57,386 bases of DNA from Microaerobacter geothermalis (GCF_021608135.1 NZ_JAKIHL010000016.1:1-57386), one strand, 5' to 3'. Counted from the first letter of the stretch, positions 1 to 8,562 are shown. Translations and numbers: made by a program. Notes: a model not told the origin generated them from the letters alone.

Positions 1-9
1 GTATAGAAG

Positions 10-127
10 TCTGGTGATGATGGCGGAGGGGATACACGCGTACCCATCCCGAACACGACCGTTAAGCCCTCCAGCGCCGATGGTACTTGGACCGGGAGGT
101 CCTGGGAGAGTAGGACGTTGCCAGGCA
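10..127 (+). rRNA. rrf: 5S ribosomal RNA
   Basis: The sequence has the conserved 5S pattern: a 5' arm with CTGGTGATGATGGCGGAGGG, the CCCATCCCGAAC loop, and a 3' arm ending GTTGCCAGGC that pairs with the 5' arm. Its length of about 117 nt fits the family. It lies six bases before the first tRNA, so it is the tail of an rRNA operon whose 16S and 23S genes are outside the window. End positions are accurate to a few bases. Confidence 0.95.
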
Positions 128-132
128 AATGA

Positions 133-207
133 TCCGCAGTAGCTCAATGGTGGAGCACCCGGCTGTTAACCGGTAGGTTGCAGGTTCGAGTCCTGCCTGC
201 GGAGCCA
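133..207 (+). tRNA. tRNA-Asn (GTT)
   Basis: A cloverleaf folds with acceptor TCCGCAG/CTGCGGA, anticodon GTT in the loop and an encoded CCA end. It is the first of twelve tRNAs downstream of the 5S gene. Confidence 0.95.
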
Positions 208-208
208 T

Positions 209-284
209 GCTCCTGTAGCTCAGTCGGCAGAGCGCTTCCATGGTAAGGAAGAGGTCGCAGGTTCGATTCCTGTCGGGAGCACCA
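209..284 (+). tRNA. tRNA-Thr (GGT)
   Basis: The anticodon loop ATGGTAA gives GGT, read as threonine. A TTCGATT T-loop and an encoded CCA are present. It starts one base after the Asn tRNA. Confidence 0.93.
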
Positions 285-291
285 TATAAGT

Positions 292-366
292 GGCCCGTTG
301 GTCAAGTGGTTAAGACACCGCCCTTTCACGGCGGTAACAGGGGTTCGAATCCCCTACGGGTCACCA
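292..366 (+). tRNA. tRNA-Glu (TTC)
   Basis: Acceptor GGCCCGT pairs with ACGGGTC, the anticodon loop CTTTCAC gives TTC, and CCA is encoded. Its 3' end together with downstream sequence is duplicated further on (see the direct repeat at 349-390 and 486-527). Confidence 0.95.
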
Positions 367-527
367 CTTTCATAAATATCTACTGAGTAGGGAGATGAGA
401 ACCCCTAAGGGTTCGTCGGAAACACTGTGAACAAGGACCGTAAGGGACGCAGTGAACAGATGTTGGAGTCACGACGAAGGAGTGTATCCCCTACGGGTCA
501 CCACTTTCATAAATATCTACTGAGTAG
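349..527. repeat. 42-bp direct repeat of the tRNA-Glu 3' end
   Basis: Positions 349-390 (last 18 bases of tRNA-Glu including CCA, plus 24 downstream bases) recur identically at 486-527. The copies flank 95 bp that contain a near-palindrome (GAACCCCTAAGGGTTC) and no gene. A duplicated tRNA 3' end is what a site-specific integrase leaves as attL and attR, so this may be the scar of an element since deleted. A local tandem duplication would look the same. Confidence 0.7.
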
Positions 528-541
528 ATTTCATAAACTAT

Positions 542-617
542 GGACGGTTAGCTCAGCTGGGAGAGCACCTGCCTTACAAGCAGGGGGTCGGCGGTTCGAT
601 CCCGTCACCGTCCACCA
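542..617 (+). tRNA. tRNA-Val (TAC)
   Basis: Acceptor GGACGGT pairs with ACCGTCC. The anticodon loop CTTACAA gives TAC, and CCA is encoded. Confidence 0.95.
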
Positions 618-682
618 TTTTTTTCACAGACTCGAAGGAATACTCTTGGTAAAAAGCAAAGTTTTGACTGATTTCTAAGATT

Positions 683-758
<76 letters not shown>

Positions 759-794
759 TTTTAGGAGTAAGAGATGTGAGATATATTCTAGTGC

Positions 795-879
795 GGAGGG
801 GTACCAAAGTGGCCAAATGGGGCGGACTGTAAATCCGTTGGCATCGCCTTCGTAGGTTCGAATCCTACCCCCTCCACCA
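795..879 (+). tRNA. tRNA-Tyr (GTA)
   Basis: A class II tRNA of 85 nt with a long variable arm. The anticodon is GTA within GGACTGTAAATCC, and CCA is encoded. Confidence 0.95.
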
Positions 880-891
880 TGAGTTGATTGA

Positions 892-966
892 TGGGCATTA
901 GCCAAGCGGTAAGGCAACGGACTTTGACTCCGTGATTCCCTGGTTCGAATCCAGGATGCCCAGCCA
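892..966 (+). tRNA. tRNA-Gln (TTG)
   Basis: Acceptor TGGGCAT pairs with ATGCCCA. The anticodon is TTG in GGACTTTGACTCC, and CCA is encoded. Confidence 0.95.
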
Positions 967-973
967 TTTTAGT

Positions 974-1049
974 GAGCCATTAGCTCAGTTGGTAGAGCAC
1001 CTGACTTTTAATCAGGGTGTCGAAGGTTCGAGTCCTTCATGGCTCACCA
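974..1049 (+). tRNA. tRNA-Lys (TTT)
   Basis: Acceptor GAGCCAT pairs with ATGGCTC. The anticodon is TTT in CTGACTTTTAATCAG, and CCA is encoded. Confidence 0.95.
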
Positions 1050-1057
1050 TCTTAATT

Positions 1058-1141
1058 GCGGGTGTGGCGGAATTGGCAGACGCACTAGACTTAGGATCTA
1101 GCGCCTCGTGCGTGGGGGTTCAAGTCCCTCCACCCGCACCA
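1058..1141 (+). tRNA. tRNA-Leu (TAG)
   Basis: A class II tRNA of 84 nt with a long variable arm. The anticodon loop CTTAGGA gives TAG, and CCA is encoded. Confidence 0.95.
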
Positions 1142-1144
1142 TAC

Positions 1145-1219
1145 GCGGAAGTGGCTCAGGGGTAGAGCATCGCCTTGCCAAGGCGAGGGTCGCGGGTTCG
1201 AATCCCGTCTTCCGCTCCA
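1145..1219 (+). tRNA. tRNA-Gly (GCC)
   Basis: Acceptor GCGGAAG pairs with CTTCCGC. The anticodon loop TTGCCAA gives GCC, and CCA is encoded. Confidence 0.95.
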
Positions 1220-1313
1220 TCATTGAATAAACATCCCCGGAATTAAGTCAAGGGGATTCGAAACCAGCCTGGAACAGGCGGAGGGGACATGGAACACCAC
1301 TTGAAACATTCAT

Positions 1314-1345
1314 AAAAAAGGATCCTCGATAGGGGGATTTTTTAT
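1314..1345 (+). terminator. Terminator-like hairpin inside the tRNA cluster
   Basis: GGATCCTC and GGGGGATT arms with a four-base loop are followed by a T run. It sits in the 156-bp gap between the two glycine tRNAs, so the last two tRNAs may have their own transcription unit. Apart from this hairpin I see nothing definite in the gap. Confidence 0.5.
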
Positions 1346-1375
1346 TTAGGATAATCAGTAACTTTATTATCATTT

Positions 1376-1449
1376 GCGGGTGTAGTTCAATGGTAGAACA
1401 TCGGCCTTCCAAGCCGAATGCGTGGGTTCGATTCCCATCACCCGCTCCA
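1376..1449 (+). tRNA. tRNA-Gly (TCC)
   Basis: Acceptor GCGGGTG pairs with CACCCGC. The anticodon loop CTTCCAA gives TCC, and CCA is encoded. It is separated from the main cluster by a hairpin. Confidence 0.95.
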
Positions 1450-1458
1450 TAGACATAT

Positions 1459-1534
1459 GGGGCATTAGCTCAGCTGGGAGAGCGCTACACTGGCAGTGTA
1501 GAGGTCAGCGGTTCGATCCCGCTATGCTCCACCA
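1459..1534 (+). tRNA. tRNA-Ala (GGC)
   Basis: Acceptor GGGGCAT pairs with ATGCTCC with one G-U pair. The anticodon loop CTGGCAG gives GGC, and CCA is encoded. It is the last tRNA of the cluster. Confidence 0.93.
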
Positions 1535-1552
1535 TAAACTGTAATTGAAAGT

Positions 1553-1579
1553 AAGTCACTAGGATTAGTGACTTTTTTT
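1553..1579 (+). terminator. Rho-independent terminator of the tRNA cluster
   Basis: AAGTCACTA and TAGTGACTT pair perfectly around a GGAT loop and are followed by a T tract. It closes the rRNA/tRNA transcription unit just before the transporter operon. Confidence 0.9.
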
Positions 1580-1700
1580 ATATATAAAATACTTGAAAAT
1601 TAACAGATATATAGTATACTATACTTCATAGTTTTAAATCATAGTTATCTTATATGATTTGTGGTTTAATAATTTTATTGATAGATATTGGGGGTAAGAG

Positions 1701-2366
1701 ATGACTTTTGATGTACCCTTTATGATAGATCAAATTCCTCGCTTTATAGATGGGGCTTTGATGACTTTAGCGGTTGGGTTGATTGTAATGATTACTTCAA
1801 CGGTTATCGGGTTTATCAACGCAACCATTTTATTTTTTCGATGGAAGGGGATTCGGATATTCATCCGATGGTATGTAGAATTCTCACGTAATACGCCCCT
1901 ATTGGTTCAGATATTTTTTCTGTTTTTCGCCTTACCGTCATTGGGTATAAAAATGTCTCCATTTACCACAGCGATCGTAGGCATGACTTTCCTTGGCGGT
2001 GGGTACACAACGGAAATTTTTCGATCAGGAATTGAGGCGGTACCAAGAGGGCAAATTGAAGCAGGTCTGGCACTTGGAATGTCTAAATGGCAAACTTATT
2101 GCTTTGTGGTGATTCCGCAGGCATTAAAGATAGCTATGGCCGCGTTTATTGGGAATGTTATTTTCCTTTTAAAGGAAACTTCCATCGTTTCGGCTATTGG
2201 AGTACAGGAACTGTTATATACAGCCACAGATATCATCGCCACATACTATAAGACATTTGAGATGTTTGCTCTATTGGCCCTTTCCTACCTGTTTTTAATT
2301 CTTCCTTTATCTGCCTTGCTATCCATGGTGGAAAGGAGGGTAAACCGTGAGCAGTTCGCCGATTGA
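1701..2366 (+). CDS. Polar amino-acid ABC transporter permease (first)
   Basis: A 221-residue inner-membrane permease of the HisM/GlnP type. About five hydrophobic segments are visible, and the EAA-type loop that docks the ATPase reads EAGLALGMSKWQTYCFVVIPQALK around residues 114-137. The N-terminal FSRNTPLLVQIFFLFFALP is typical of polar amino-acid importers. It starts with ATG behind GGGGGTAAG and overlaps the next permease by 20 nt, so the two are probably translationally coupled and form a heterodimer. The substrate cannot be read from the sequence; the arginase downstream makes a basic amino acid possible but unproven. Confidence 0.9.
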   Translation: MTFDVPFMIDQIPRFIDGALMTLAVGLIVMITSTVIGFINATILFFRWKGIRIFIRWYVEFSRNTPLLVQIFFLFFALPSLGIKMSPFTTAIVGMTFLGGGYTTEIFRSGIEAVPRGQIEAGLALGMSKWQTYCFVVIPQALKIAMAAFIGNVIFLLKETSIVSAIGVQELLYTATDIIATYYKTFEMFALLALSYLFLILPLSALLSMVERRVNREQFAD

Positions 2367-3003
2367 TGTTTTGATCCAATCTGTTCCTTTATTAATGAAA
2401 GGGCTTCTTCATACCATATTGATTGCTGTCTATTCTCTGGTGATCAGCACAGTTGGAGGGGTCGTTTTCGGGGTAATCAGAACGATTAGAGTAAAATGGG
2501 TTCGCTTTATTTCAAGAACTTACGTGGAAATTTTCCGAGCCATTCCTGTTCTGGTTACCATGTTTTTCTTCTTCTTTGGGCTTCCTATTTTTTTTGGAAT
2601 GGATGTTCCTAGCAAAGTAGCAGCAGTGACTGCTCTCTCGTTATGGGGAATCGCGGAAATTGGAGAAATTGCCCGCGGTGCACTGCAGTCATTGCCCAAG
2701 GGGCAGGAGGAAGCGGGCAAATCTCTGGGAATGACGATGAGGCAAATATACCAATATATTCTTGTTCCACAGGCGGTTCGTCGCATGATTCCCCCAACAA
2801 TGAATATGTATACTCGGATTATCAAAACCACGTCCATCTCAGTTTTGATCGGAGTAACGGAAGTGATGAAGGTGGGACAGGATATTACCCAAAGGACGGG
2901 TCAGCCTATCATCATTTATGGCATGATATTGGTATTTTATTTTTTATTATGTTATCCACTGTCCGAATGGTCCAGAAGATTGGAAGTGAAAAGGACGTAT
3001 TAA
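2347..3003 (+). CDS. Polar amino-acid ABC transporter permease (second)
   Basis: A 218-residue paralogue of the preceding permease. It has the same layout: FRAIPVLVTMFFFFFGLPIF in the N-terminal half and an EAA loop, EEAGKSLGMTMRQIYQYILV, around residues 120-139. Translation starts at GTG behind GGAGG within the end of the first permease gene. Together they form the channel fed by the lipoprotein encoded next. No ATP-binding subunit follows, so the ATPase must come from elsewhere in the genome. Confidence 0.9.
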   Translation: MSSSPIDVLIQSVPLLMKGLLHTILIAVYSLVISTVGGVVFGVIRTIRVKWVRFISRTYVEIFRAIPVLVTMFFFFFGLPIFFGMDVPSKVAAVTALSLWGIAEIGEIARGALQSLPKGQEEAGKSLGMTMRQIYQYILVPQAVRRMIPPTMNMYTRIIKTTSISVLIGVTEVMKVGQDITQRTGQPIIIYGMILVFYFLLCYPLSEWSRRLEVKRTY

Positions 3004-3059
3004 ATTCATCTTTTCAAAAATCAACTAGATAAATCTTGGAGAGGAGAGAAGTGAAGGAT

Positions 3060-3917
3060 ATGAAAAAAATCACCATGTGGTTCTTGTTGGTTGGCTTCGT
3101 TTTTGGTTTGGTTTTGGTTGGCTGCAGCAGCCAAACCCAGGAGGAAAAAGCAGGGGAAAATGGAAAAGGAACCATTGAATCCATTAAAGAAAGAGGAAGG
3201 CTCATCATAGGAGTAAAAACAGATTTTCCGCCTTTCGGGTATGTAGATGAAAAAGGTGACATTACCGGTTTTGAAGTGGCCCTGGCCAAGCGTTTTGCCA
3301 AGGAGTTGTTTGGCGACGAGTCAAAAGTAGAACTTGTTCCGGTTACCGGGCCAAACCGCGTTCCTTATCTCCAATCAGATAAAGTGGATATCATTCTGGC
3401 TACCATGTCAGTGACAGAAGACAGGGAAAAAGTGGTTGACTTTACCAACCCTCATTTTAAAACTTCTTCAGCCGTTATTGTAAGAGCAGATAGCGATATC
3501 CAAGCAATTAAAGATTTGGCTGGGAAAAAAGTCATTGTCGTAAAAGGTTCAACAGGCGATATCAATATGACGAAACTAGTTCCCGATGCAGAATTATTGA
3601 AATTAGGAAATAATACGGAGGCCTTGCAGGCATTAAAGGATGGCCGCGGGGATGCCTACATGCAGGATAATGTAATGCTGTACTATTGGGCGCGCAATAA
3701 CGGAGGTTTCCGTATTCTGGATGAACAAGTGGACCCTACTCCATGGGCGCCCGCTGTAAAAGAAGGGAATACCGAATTAAAAGAATGGATTAATCAAACC
3801 CTTGAGAAGTTAGGGGAAGAGCAATACATGCACAAGCTATATGATGAATATCTAAAAGATCAACTTGGCTCTGACTTAAATCCTGATGATTTTGTTGTTG
3901 AAGGTGGCAAACTCTAA
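3060..3917 (+). CDS. Amino-acid-binding lipoprotein of the ABC transporter
   Basis: A 285-residue family 3 solute-binding protein. The N-terminus is a lipoprotein signal with lipobox LVGC, so the mature protein is anchored outside the membrane at Cys. The body has the family signatures GVKTDFPPFGYVDEKG, ITGFEVALAKRFAKELFGD and MSVTEDREKVVDFTNPHF. The ATG at 3060 is chosen because the signal peptide starts there; an upstream in-frame start would add eight charged residues. It is the third gene of the transporter operon and is followed by a terminator. Confidence 0.92.
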   Translation: MKKITMWFLLVGFVFGLVLVGCSSQTQEEKAGENGKGTIESIKERGRLIIGVKTDFPPFGYVDEKGDITGFEVALAKRFAKELFGDESKVELVPVTGPNRVPYLQSDKVDIILATMSVTEDREKVVDFTNPHFKTSSAVIVRADSDIQAIKDLAGKKVIVVKGSTGDINMTKLVPDAELLKLGNNTEALQALKDGRGDAYMQDNVMLYYWARNNGGFRILDEQVDPTPWAPAVKEGNTELKEWINQTLEKLGEEQYMHKLYDEYLKDQLGSDLNPDDFVVEGGKL

Positions 3918-3958
3918 TAATTCAGGAGTAAATTCACTCAAAATAGAGTAGATCCTAT

Positions 3959-4000
3959 AGCCCATTATTTTTCCGATTTTTAGGAAGATAATGGGCTTTA
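3959..4000 (+). terminator. Terminator after the transporter operon
   Basis: AGCCCATTAT and ATAATGGGCT form a perfect 10-bp stem followed by TTAATT. It separates the transporter from arginase. Confidence 0.85.
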
Positions 4001-4107
4001 ATTATAAATATACAAAGGTTTGTTCAGTTGAGTCACTGCTGGGGAACCATATACAATAAGACTGTTGGCAAAGAAACTGTTCATATCATATAAGGAGGGT
4101 GGAGCAA

Positions 4108-5010
4108 TTGAAGAAAAACATAGCGCTCATTGGAGTGCCGATGGATTTAGGTGCTGACCGAAGAGGAGTAGATATGGGTCCCAGCGCCATTCGGTATGCT
4201 GGAGTTGAAAAGCGATTAATCAACTTAGGTTATATAGTTGAAGACTTGGGAGATATTACAGTTCCCCGCCCCAAAAAACTGGAAACGGTTCCAAATCACA
4301 ATCTTAAATATTTAGAAGAAGTGGCTGAAGCCAATGAAGAACTGTCCAAAATTGTATCACAGGTAATGGCAGATGGTTCTTTTCCTTTGGTGATTGGAGG
4401 AGACCACAGTATCGCCATTGGCACTATCGCCGGTATTTGTCAGCACAAAATGAAACTGGGTGTCATTTGGTTTGATGCCCATGGAGATTTAAATACCGGT
4501 GAAACCTCTCCATCAGGGAATATTCATGGAATGTCTCTGGCCGTCAGCTTGGGTTTAGGGCATCCTGTACTCACTTCAATTGGCGGAAATCATGCCAAAG
4601 TACACCCTGAAAATGTGGTAATCATTGGGGCTCGTGATTTAGATGCAGGGGAAAGAAAGCTGATCAAGGATATGGGAATCCATGTGTTTACCATGCATGA
4701 AATTGACCGATTGGGAATGACCAAAGTGATGGAAAAAACCCTAGAGATTGTTACGAACGGAACCGATGGGGTTCATTTAAGTCTGGATTTGGATGGACTG
4801 GATCCCCATGATGCACCTGGAGTTGGAACTCCGGTTATTGGTGGAATTACCTATCGAGAAAGTCATTTAGCTATGGAAATATTGGCTGAGGCTCAAGTCA
4901 TGACCTCCGCTGAGTTTGTAGAGGTAAATCCTATATTGGATATTCAAAATAACACGGCTAAAGTGGCTGTCGCCTTGATTGGTTCTGCCTTTGGTGAAAA
5001 ACTTCTTTAA
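4108..5010 (+). CDS. rocF: Arginase
   Basis: A 300-residue ureohydrolase that splits arginine to ornithine and urea in the cytoplasm. The manganese ligands are visible: GGDHS near residue 98, DAHGD near 123-127 and SLDLDGLDP near 225. The N-terminal GVPMDLGADRRGVDMGPSAI and the central GNIHGMSL are typical of Bacillus arginase rather than agmatinase. TTG at 4108 is the best start because AAGGAGG lies eight bases upstream, whereas an in-frame GTG at 4099 touches the ribosome-binding site. It stands alone with its own terminator, upstream of sigW. Confidence 0.93.
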   Translation: MKKNIALIGVPMDLGADRRGVDMGPSAIRYAGVEKRLINLGYIVEDLGDITVPRPKKLETVPNHNLKYLEEVAEANEELSKIVSQVMADGSFPLVIGGDHSIAIGTIAGICQHKMKLGVIWFDAHGDLNTGETSPSGNIHGMSLAVSLGLGHPVLTSIGGNHAKVHPENVVIIGARDLDAGERKLIKDMGIHVFTMHEIDRLGMTKVMEKTLEIVTNGTDGVHLSLDLDGLDPHDAPGVGTPVIGGITYRESHLAMEILAEAQVMTSAEFVEVNPILDIQNNTAKVAVALIGSAFGEKLL

Positions 5011-5040
5011 CTTCAATACAACTTATTTTATGATAAACTT

Positions 5041-5067
5041 AAAGCTGCATAACCTGCAGCTTTTTTT
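5041..5067 (+). terminator. Terminator after arginase
   Basis: AAAGCTGC and GCAGCTTT pair around a seven-base loop and run into a T tract. Confidence 0.88.
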
Positions 5068-5094
5068 ATAGTGACAATAACCGTATGAAAATAG

Positions 5095-5120
5095 TGAAAC
5101 CTTTTATTAGCTCCCCCGTA
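5095..5120 (+). promoter_or_regulatory. SigW-type promoter upstream of sigW
   Basis: TGAAAC at 5095-5100 and CGTA at 5117-5120 are separated by 16 bp. This is the consensus known for the ECF factor SigW, which transcribes its own operon, and it lies 34 bp before the sigW start codon. Confidence 0.85.
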
Positions 5121-5153
5121 TTATAAATAACCTCTGATGGAGAGGGTTGACAC

Positions 5154-5717
5154 ATGGAATTTGTAGAAAAAAGATTGGCTCAGTTAGCAAAAAAAGGAGA
5201 CAGGCAAGCATTCGCTGAGCTTGTGGATATATATAAAGATAAGGTCTATCATTTGGCATACCGCATGTTGGGAAATACCCAGGAAGCTGAAGATATCGGG
5301 CAAGAAACATTTCTTAGAGTATATTCCAATTTGGCCAGATATGATGAAGGATACAAGTTTTCCACCTGGATATACCGGATCGCTACGAATTTATGCATAG
5401 ACCGCTTGCGGAAGAGGAGACAGGTCTATTCTCTTGATGCAGAGGTAGAAGGGACGGATGGACTGGATATGTATTCCCAAATCTCTGACCAGAGAAAAGG
5501 ACCAGAAGAAGAAATACTGACCAGTGAACTTCAGGGTGTCATCCAGGATGCGATTCATCAACTGCCGCCCAAGTATAAAAATGTGATTATCTTAAGATAT
5601 GTCAATGATTTGTCTATACAAGAGATTAGCGAAATTCTAGACATACCTGTTCCTACAGTGAAAACCCGGATTCATCGGGGAAGAGAAGCTTTGCGGAAAA
5701 AACTTCAACATGTCTGA
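5154..5717 (+). CDS. sigW: ECF RNA polymerase sigma factor SigW
   Basis: A 187-residue group 4 sigma factor. Region 2 has YHLAYRMLGNTQEAEDIGQETFLRVY and KFSTWIYRIATNLCIDRLRKR. Region 4 has LPPKYKNVIILRYVNDLSIQEISEILDIPVPTVKTRIHRGREALRK, the DNA-binding helix-turn-helix. Length, order with an anti-sigma gene, and location upstream of cdaA match SigW of Bacillus, the regulator of cell-envelope and antimicrobial stress genes. A self-type promoter precedes it, implying autoregulation after release from RsiW. Confidence 0.95.
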   Translation: MEFVEKRLAQLAKKGDRQAFAELVDIYKDKVYHLAYRMLGNTQEAEDIGQETFLRVYSNLARYDEGYKFSTWIYRIATNLCIDRLRKRRQVYSLDAEVEGTDGLDMYSQISDQRKGPEEEILTSELQGVIQDAIHQLPPKYKNVIILRYVNDLSIQEISEILDIPVPTVKTRIHRGREALRKKLQHV

Positions 5718-5743
5718 CATCGTTATTGAGAGGACGGATTGAT

Positions 5744-6358
5744 ATGGATTGTTCCACTTCACGAAAATTGATACATGATTATTTGGATAAGGAGATCCAA
5801 GCATCATCTCTTCGCAAGCTAAGAGAGCACATAAAGGAATGTAAAGACTGCGCCAGGCATTTAAAAGAATTGGAAAAAACCGAGGCTCTCTTGTATAACC
5901 TATCACCGATGACGATTTCCCCACAATTTACCGCGAAAGTTTTGGAGAAATTGCCGGTAGAACATAAGAGCAAAAGAATTGGACGCTGGTTTAGAAACCA
6001 TCCTTTTGTCACAGCGGCTTCTCTTTTCCTGATCTTAATGCTAGGTAGTATCGTATCTGCCTGGAATGCTGACCAGGAAGGATTCTCCTTTTCATCCCCA
6101 AAGCCACAGCAGCTGATTATTAATCATGAGAAAATTATTGTACCTGAAGGGGAAGTTGTTTCGGGAGACTTGATCGTAAAAAATGGGGATATTGAAGTAA
6201 GGGGTCGGGTAGAAGGGAATGTCGTCGCTATCGATGGTAAGGTATACCTGGCATCTACCGCATACATCACCGGACAAACGAAGGAGATTGACGAGTTTTT
6301 TGAATGGCTGAGTTTTCAATGGGAAAAGGGATGGAACTGGGTAAAAGGGAAAGAATGA
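5744..6358 (+). CDS. rsiW: Anti-sigma-W factor RsiW (zinc-containing)
   Basis: A 204-residue single-pass membrane protein. The cytoplasmic N-terminus has the zinc anti-sigma motif H-x3-C-x2-C (HIKECKDC) near residues 31-38. A hydrophobic segment follows around residues 92-110 (FVTAASLFLILMLGSIVSAW). The outer domain contains short beta repeats such as SGDLIVKNGDIEVRGRVEGN, resembling bactofilin-like folds. In Bacillus the protein is cleaved by PrsW and RasP to free SigW. The ATG at 5744 is preferred because GAGAGG precedes it and the sequence before it is not conserved in character. It follows sigW by 26 nt. Confidence 0.9.
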   Translation: MDCSTSRKLIHDYLDKEIQASSLRKLREHIKECKDCARHLKELEKTEALLYNLSPMTISPQFTAKVLEKLPVEHKSKRIGRWFRNHPFVTAASLFLILMLGSIVSAWNADQEGFSFSSPKPQQLIINHEKIIVPEGEVVSGDLIVKNGDIEVRGRVEGNVVAIDGKVYLASTAYITGQTKEIDEFFEWLSFQWEKGWNWVKGKE

Positions 6359-6440
6359 AGCAGGAAATCAATGGTGGATTGACGAATTAATGGATAGCAG
6401 ATACTATCGTGTAAGAGCGGATAAAATGGAGGAACGATGA

Positions 6441-7256
6441 ATGGATTCCCTAAGGAATGTTGTCCAGTATTTAGGGGACGTAGTTGATATACTAATTGTC
6501 ACCTACATTATTTATAAATTTATTTTATTTATACGCGGAACCAGGGCCATTCAGCTATTAAAGGGAATCACGGTCATCGTGATTGTATGGCTTCTCAGTA
6601 TTTATTTTCAATTAAATACCCTCCAATGGCTCATGTCTCAAGCATTTACCTATGGAGTTTTCGCCATTTTGATTATATTTCAGCCTGAACTGAGAAGAGC
6701 ATTGGAACGTCTGGGAAGGAACCGCATTTTTAGCCTAAGCTCCCACCAGGAAGACGATGAAGTGGAGGATATCGTCCATGAAATTGTTAAAGCGGTCCAA
6801 TACATGGAGAAGCGAAGAATTGGTGCCTTGATTGTCATTGAAAGGGATACGGGGATCAATGATTATATCGAAACGGGAATTGAAATCAATGGGAAAGTTA
6901 GCTCTGAACTACTAATCAATATCTTTATTCCCAATACCCCGTTGCATGACGGGGCGGTCATTCTCAGGAAGGACGCTGTCATGGCTGCCAGCTGCTATTT
7001 ACCTTTATCTGAAAATCCGTTTATCAACAAGGAATTGGGGACAAGGCACCGGGCAGGAATAGGAATCACAGAAGTGTCTGATAGTCTTAGTGTCATTGTT
7101 TCGGAAGAAACGGGACAAGTTTCAATTGCTAAAAATGGGGAGATGGAACGAAATATTTCAGATACTCAATTAGAAGAATGGTTAGTTAAAGAATTAAAGC
7201 CTGCGGTAAAGCCCTCAAACGGACCATGGTATAGAAAGGGTAGTCGTCATGGATAA
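6441..7256 (+). CDS. cdaA: Diadenylate cyclase CdaA
   Basis: A 271-residue membrane-bound enzyme that makes c-di-AMP from two ATP. Three N-terminal hydrophobic segments are followed by the DAC domain with its two signature motifs, LHDGAVIL near residue 171 and GTRHRAGIGI near residue 204. The C-terminal tail is charged. It overlaps cdaR by eight bases, consistent with the known CdaA-CdaR complex, and lies in the conserved cdaA-cdaR-glmM order. Confidence 0.96.
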   Translation: MDSLRNVVQYLGDVVDILIVTYIIYKFILFIRGTRAIQLLKGITVIVIVWLLSIYFQLNTLQWLMSQAFTYGVFAILIIFQPELRRALERLGRNRIFSLSSHQEDDEVEDIVHEIVKAVQYMEKRRIGALIVIERDTGINDYIETGIEINGKVSSELLINIFIPNTPLHDGAVILRKDAVMAASCYLPLSENPFINKELGTRHRAGIGITEVSDSLSVIVSEETGQVSIAKNGEMERNISDTQLEEWLVKELKPAVKPSNGPWYRKGSRHG

Positions 7257-8562
7257 ATGGCTGAAAAGTAATACATTTGTCAAAGTGGTTTCGTTACTTT
7301 TGGCAGTTATGCTTTGGATGGTGGTAAACCTGGAGAAACCGCCTGCTGCATCAGAACCTCCTACACCACAGGAAACATCTACCACAATCAAAGCCGTTAA
7401 TTTGGGCGTGAAATATGATAAAGACCGGTTTTCCATTGTCAACAAACCGGATTCAGTTGACGTGATTTTGCAGGGGAAAAAATCGTTGCTAAACCAACAA
7501 CAAATTATGGCTGGGAAATATCAGGTGTTTATCGATGTGACCCAACTGGGTTCCGGAACCTTTGATGTGCCCGTCAGCTACAGTGGTTTTCCCGAAGGAG
7601 TGAAAGTTCAAATCGTCCCTGGCACCGTTTCCGTCACCATAGAGGAGAAGCAGCGAAAGGAAATGCCAATCACCGTTGAATTAATCGGAAGTACTCAGGA
7701 GGGATATATTCCTGGCCAGGCCATCGTAAAACCGATTAGAGCCTTGGTCATGGCACCGGAAAGCCAATTGGAAAAAGTTGCACTGGTCAAAGCGGTCGTA
7801 AATGTGGACGGTGTGAATGGCCCAATTACAAAAACGGTACCATTAAAGGTCTTGGATGCACAAGGGAACGAATTGAAGGTGGATGTAAATCCGGCCGTGG
7901 CTGATGTAACGGTCCCTATCACCAGCCCTTTTATTACGATACCGATTAAGCTGGATGTTATCAATCGTCCGGCTTCAGGATACAGCGTACAATCCATAAA
8001 GCCAAGTTTTGAAGAAATCGCGGTTTTTGGACCCTTAAATGTATTAAAGTCTATTGATTACTATCCGGGACCACAGATCGATTTAACTGGGTATACATCT
8101 GATCGGTTTCTGCAGCTTAAAATTCCAATGATGGATGGAGTGACAAAAATAGAACCTGATTTTATTGAGATCCTTGTTAAAATAGTTCCAACTGAGGAAA
8201 AGCTGATTAAAGGCATTCCCCTTTCCATTAACGGAAAAAGGGAAGATATGAATGTATCCCTCGCAAATCCGGAAATGGATCAAATAGATGTCACCTTACT
8301 GGGAGCAAAAGAGTTACTAAAGGATGTGGAAAAGGAAGATATCCAGGCCTTTGTTGATGTTAGCAATATGCTGCCAGGAACGTATGACATTCCGATTACC
8401 TTTAATCTGCCGAATTTTGTTGAGGTCAAGAATATGGATCTGCAAAAAGTAACCGTCATGATTTCTGAACAAAACAGGCAGTCAGGAACAGAGCAAAATC
8501 CTGAAAAACAGCCGGAACAGCCAGTAACACAAACTGATTCAGCTGATGCGGGGGATCAGTAA
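7249..8562 (+). CDS. cdaR: CdaA regulatory protein CdaR (YbbR domains)
   Basis: A 437-residue protein with one N-terminal membrane segment (VVSLLLAVMLWMVVNLEKP) and an extracellular part made of about four YbbR-type beta repeats, seen as recurring patterns such as GKYQVFIDVTQLGSGTFDVPVSYSGFPEGV and DIQAFVDVSNMLPGTYDIPITFNLP. The tail is rich in Gln, Glu and Pro. CdaR binds CdaA and modulates c-di-AMP synthesis in relatives. Its gene overlaps cdaA and precedes glmM. Confidence 0.93.
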   Translation: MDKWLKSNTFVKVVSLLLAVMLWMVVNLEKPPAASEPPTPQETSTTIKAVNLGVKYDKDRFSIVNKPDSVDVILQGKKSLLNQQQIMAGKYQVFIDVTQLGSGTFDVPVSYSGFPEGVKVQIVPGTVSVTIEEKQRKEMPITVELIGSTQEGYIPGQAIVKPIRALVMAPESQLEKVALVKAVVNVDGVNGPITKTVPLKVLDAQGNELKVDVNPAVADVTVPITSPFITIPIKLDVINRPASGYSVQSIKPSFEEIAVFGPLNVLKSIDYYPGPQIDLTGYTSDRFLQLKIPMMDGVTKIEPDFIEILVKIVPTEEKLIKGIPLSINGKREDMNVSLANPEMDQIDVTLLGAKELLKDVEKEDIQAFVDVSNMLPGTYDIPITFNLPNFVEVKNMDLQKVTVMISEQNRQSGTEQNPEKQPEQPVTQTDSADAGDQ

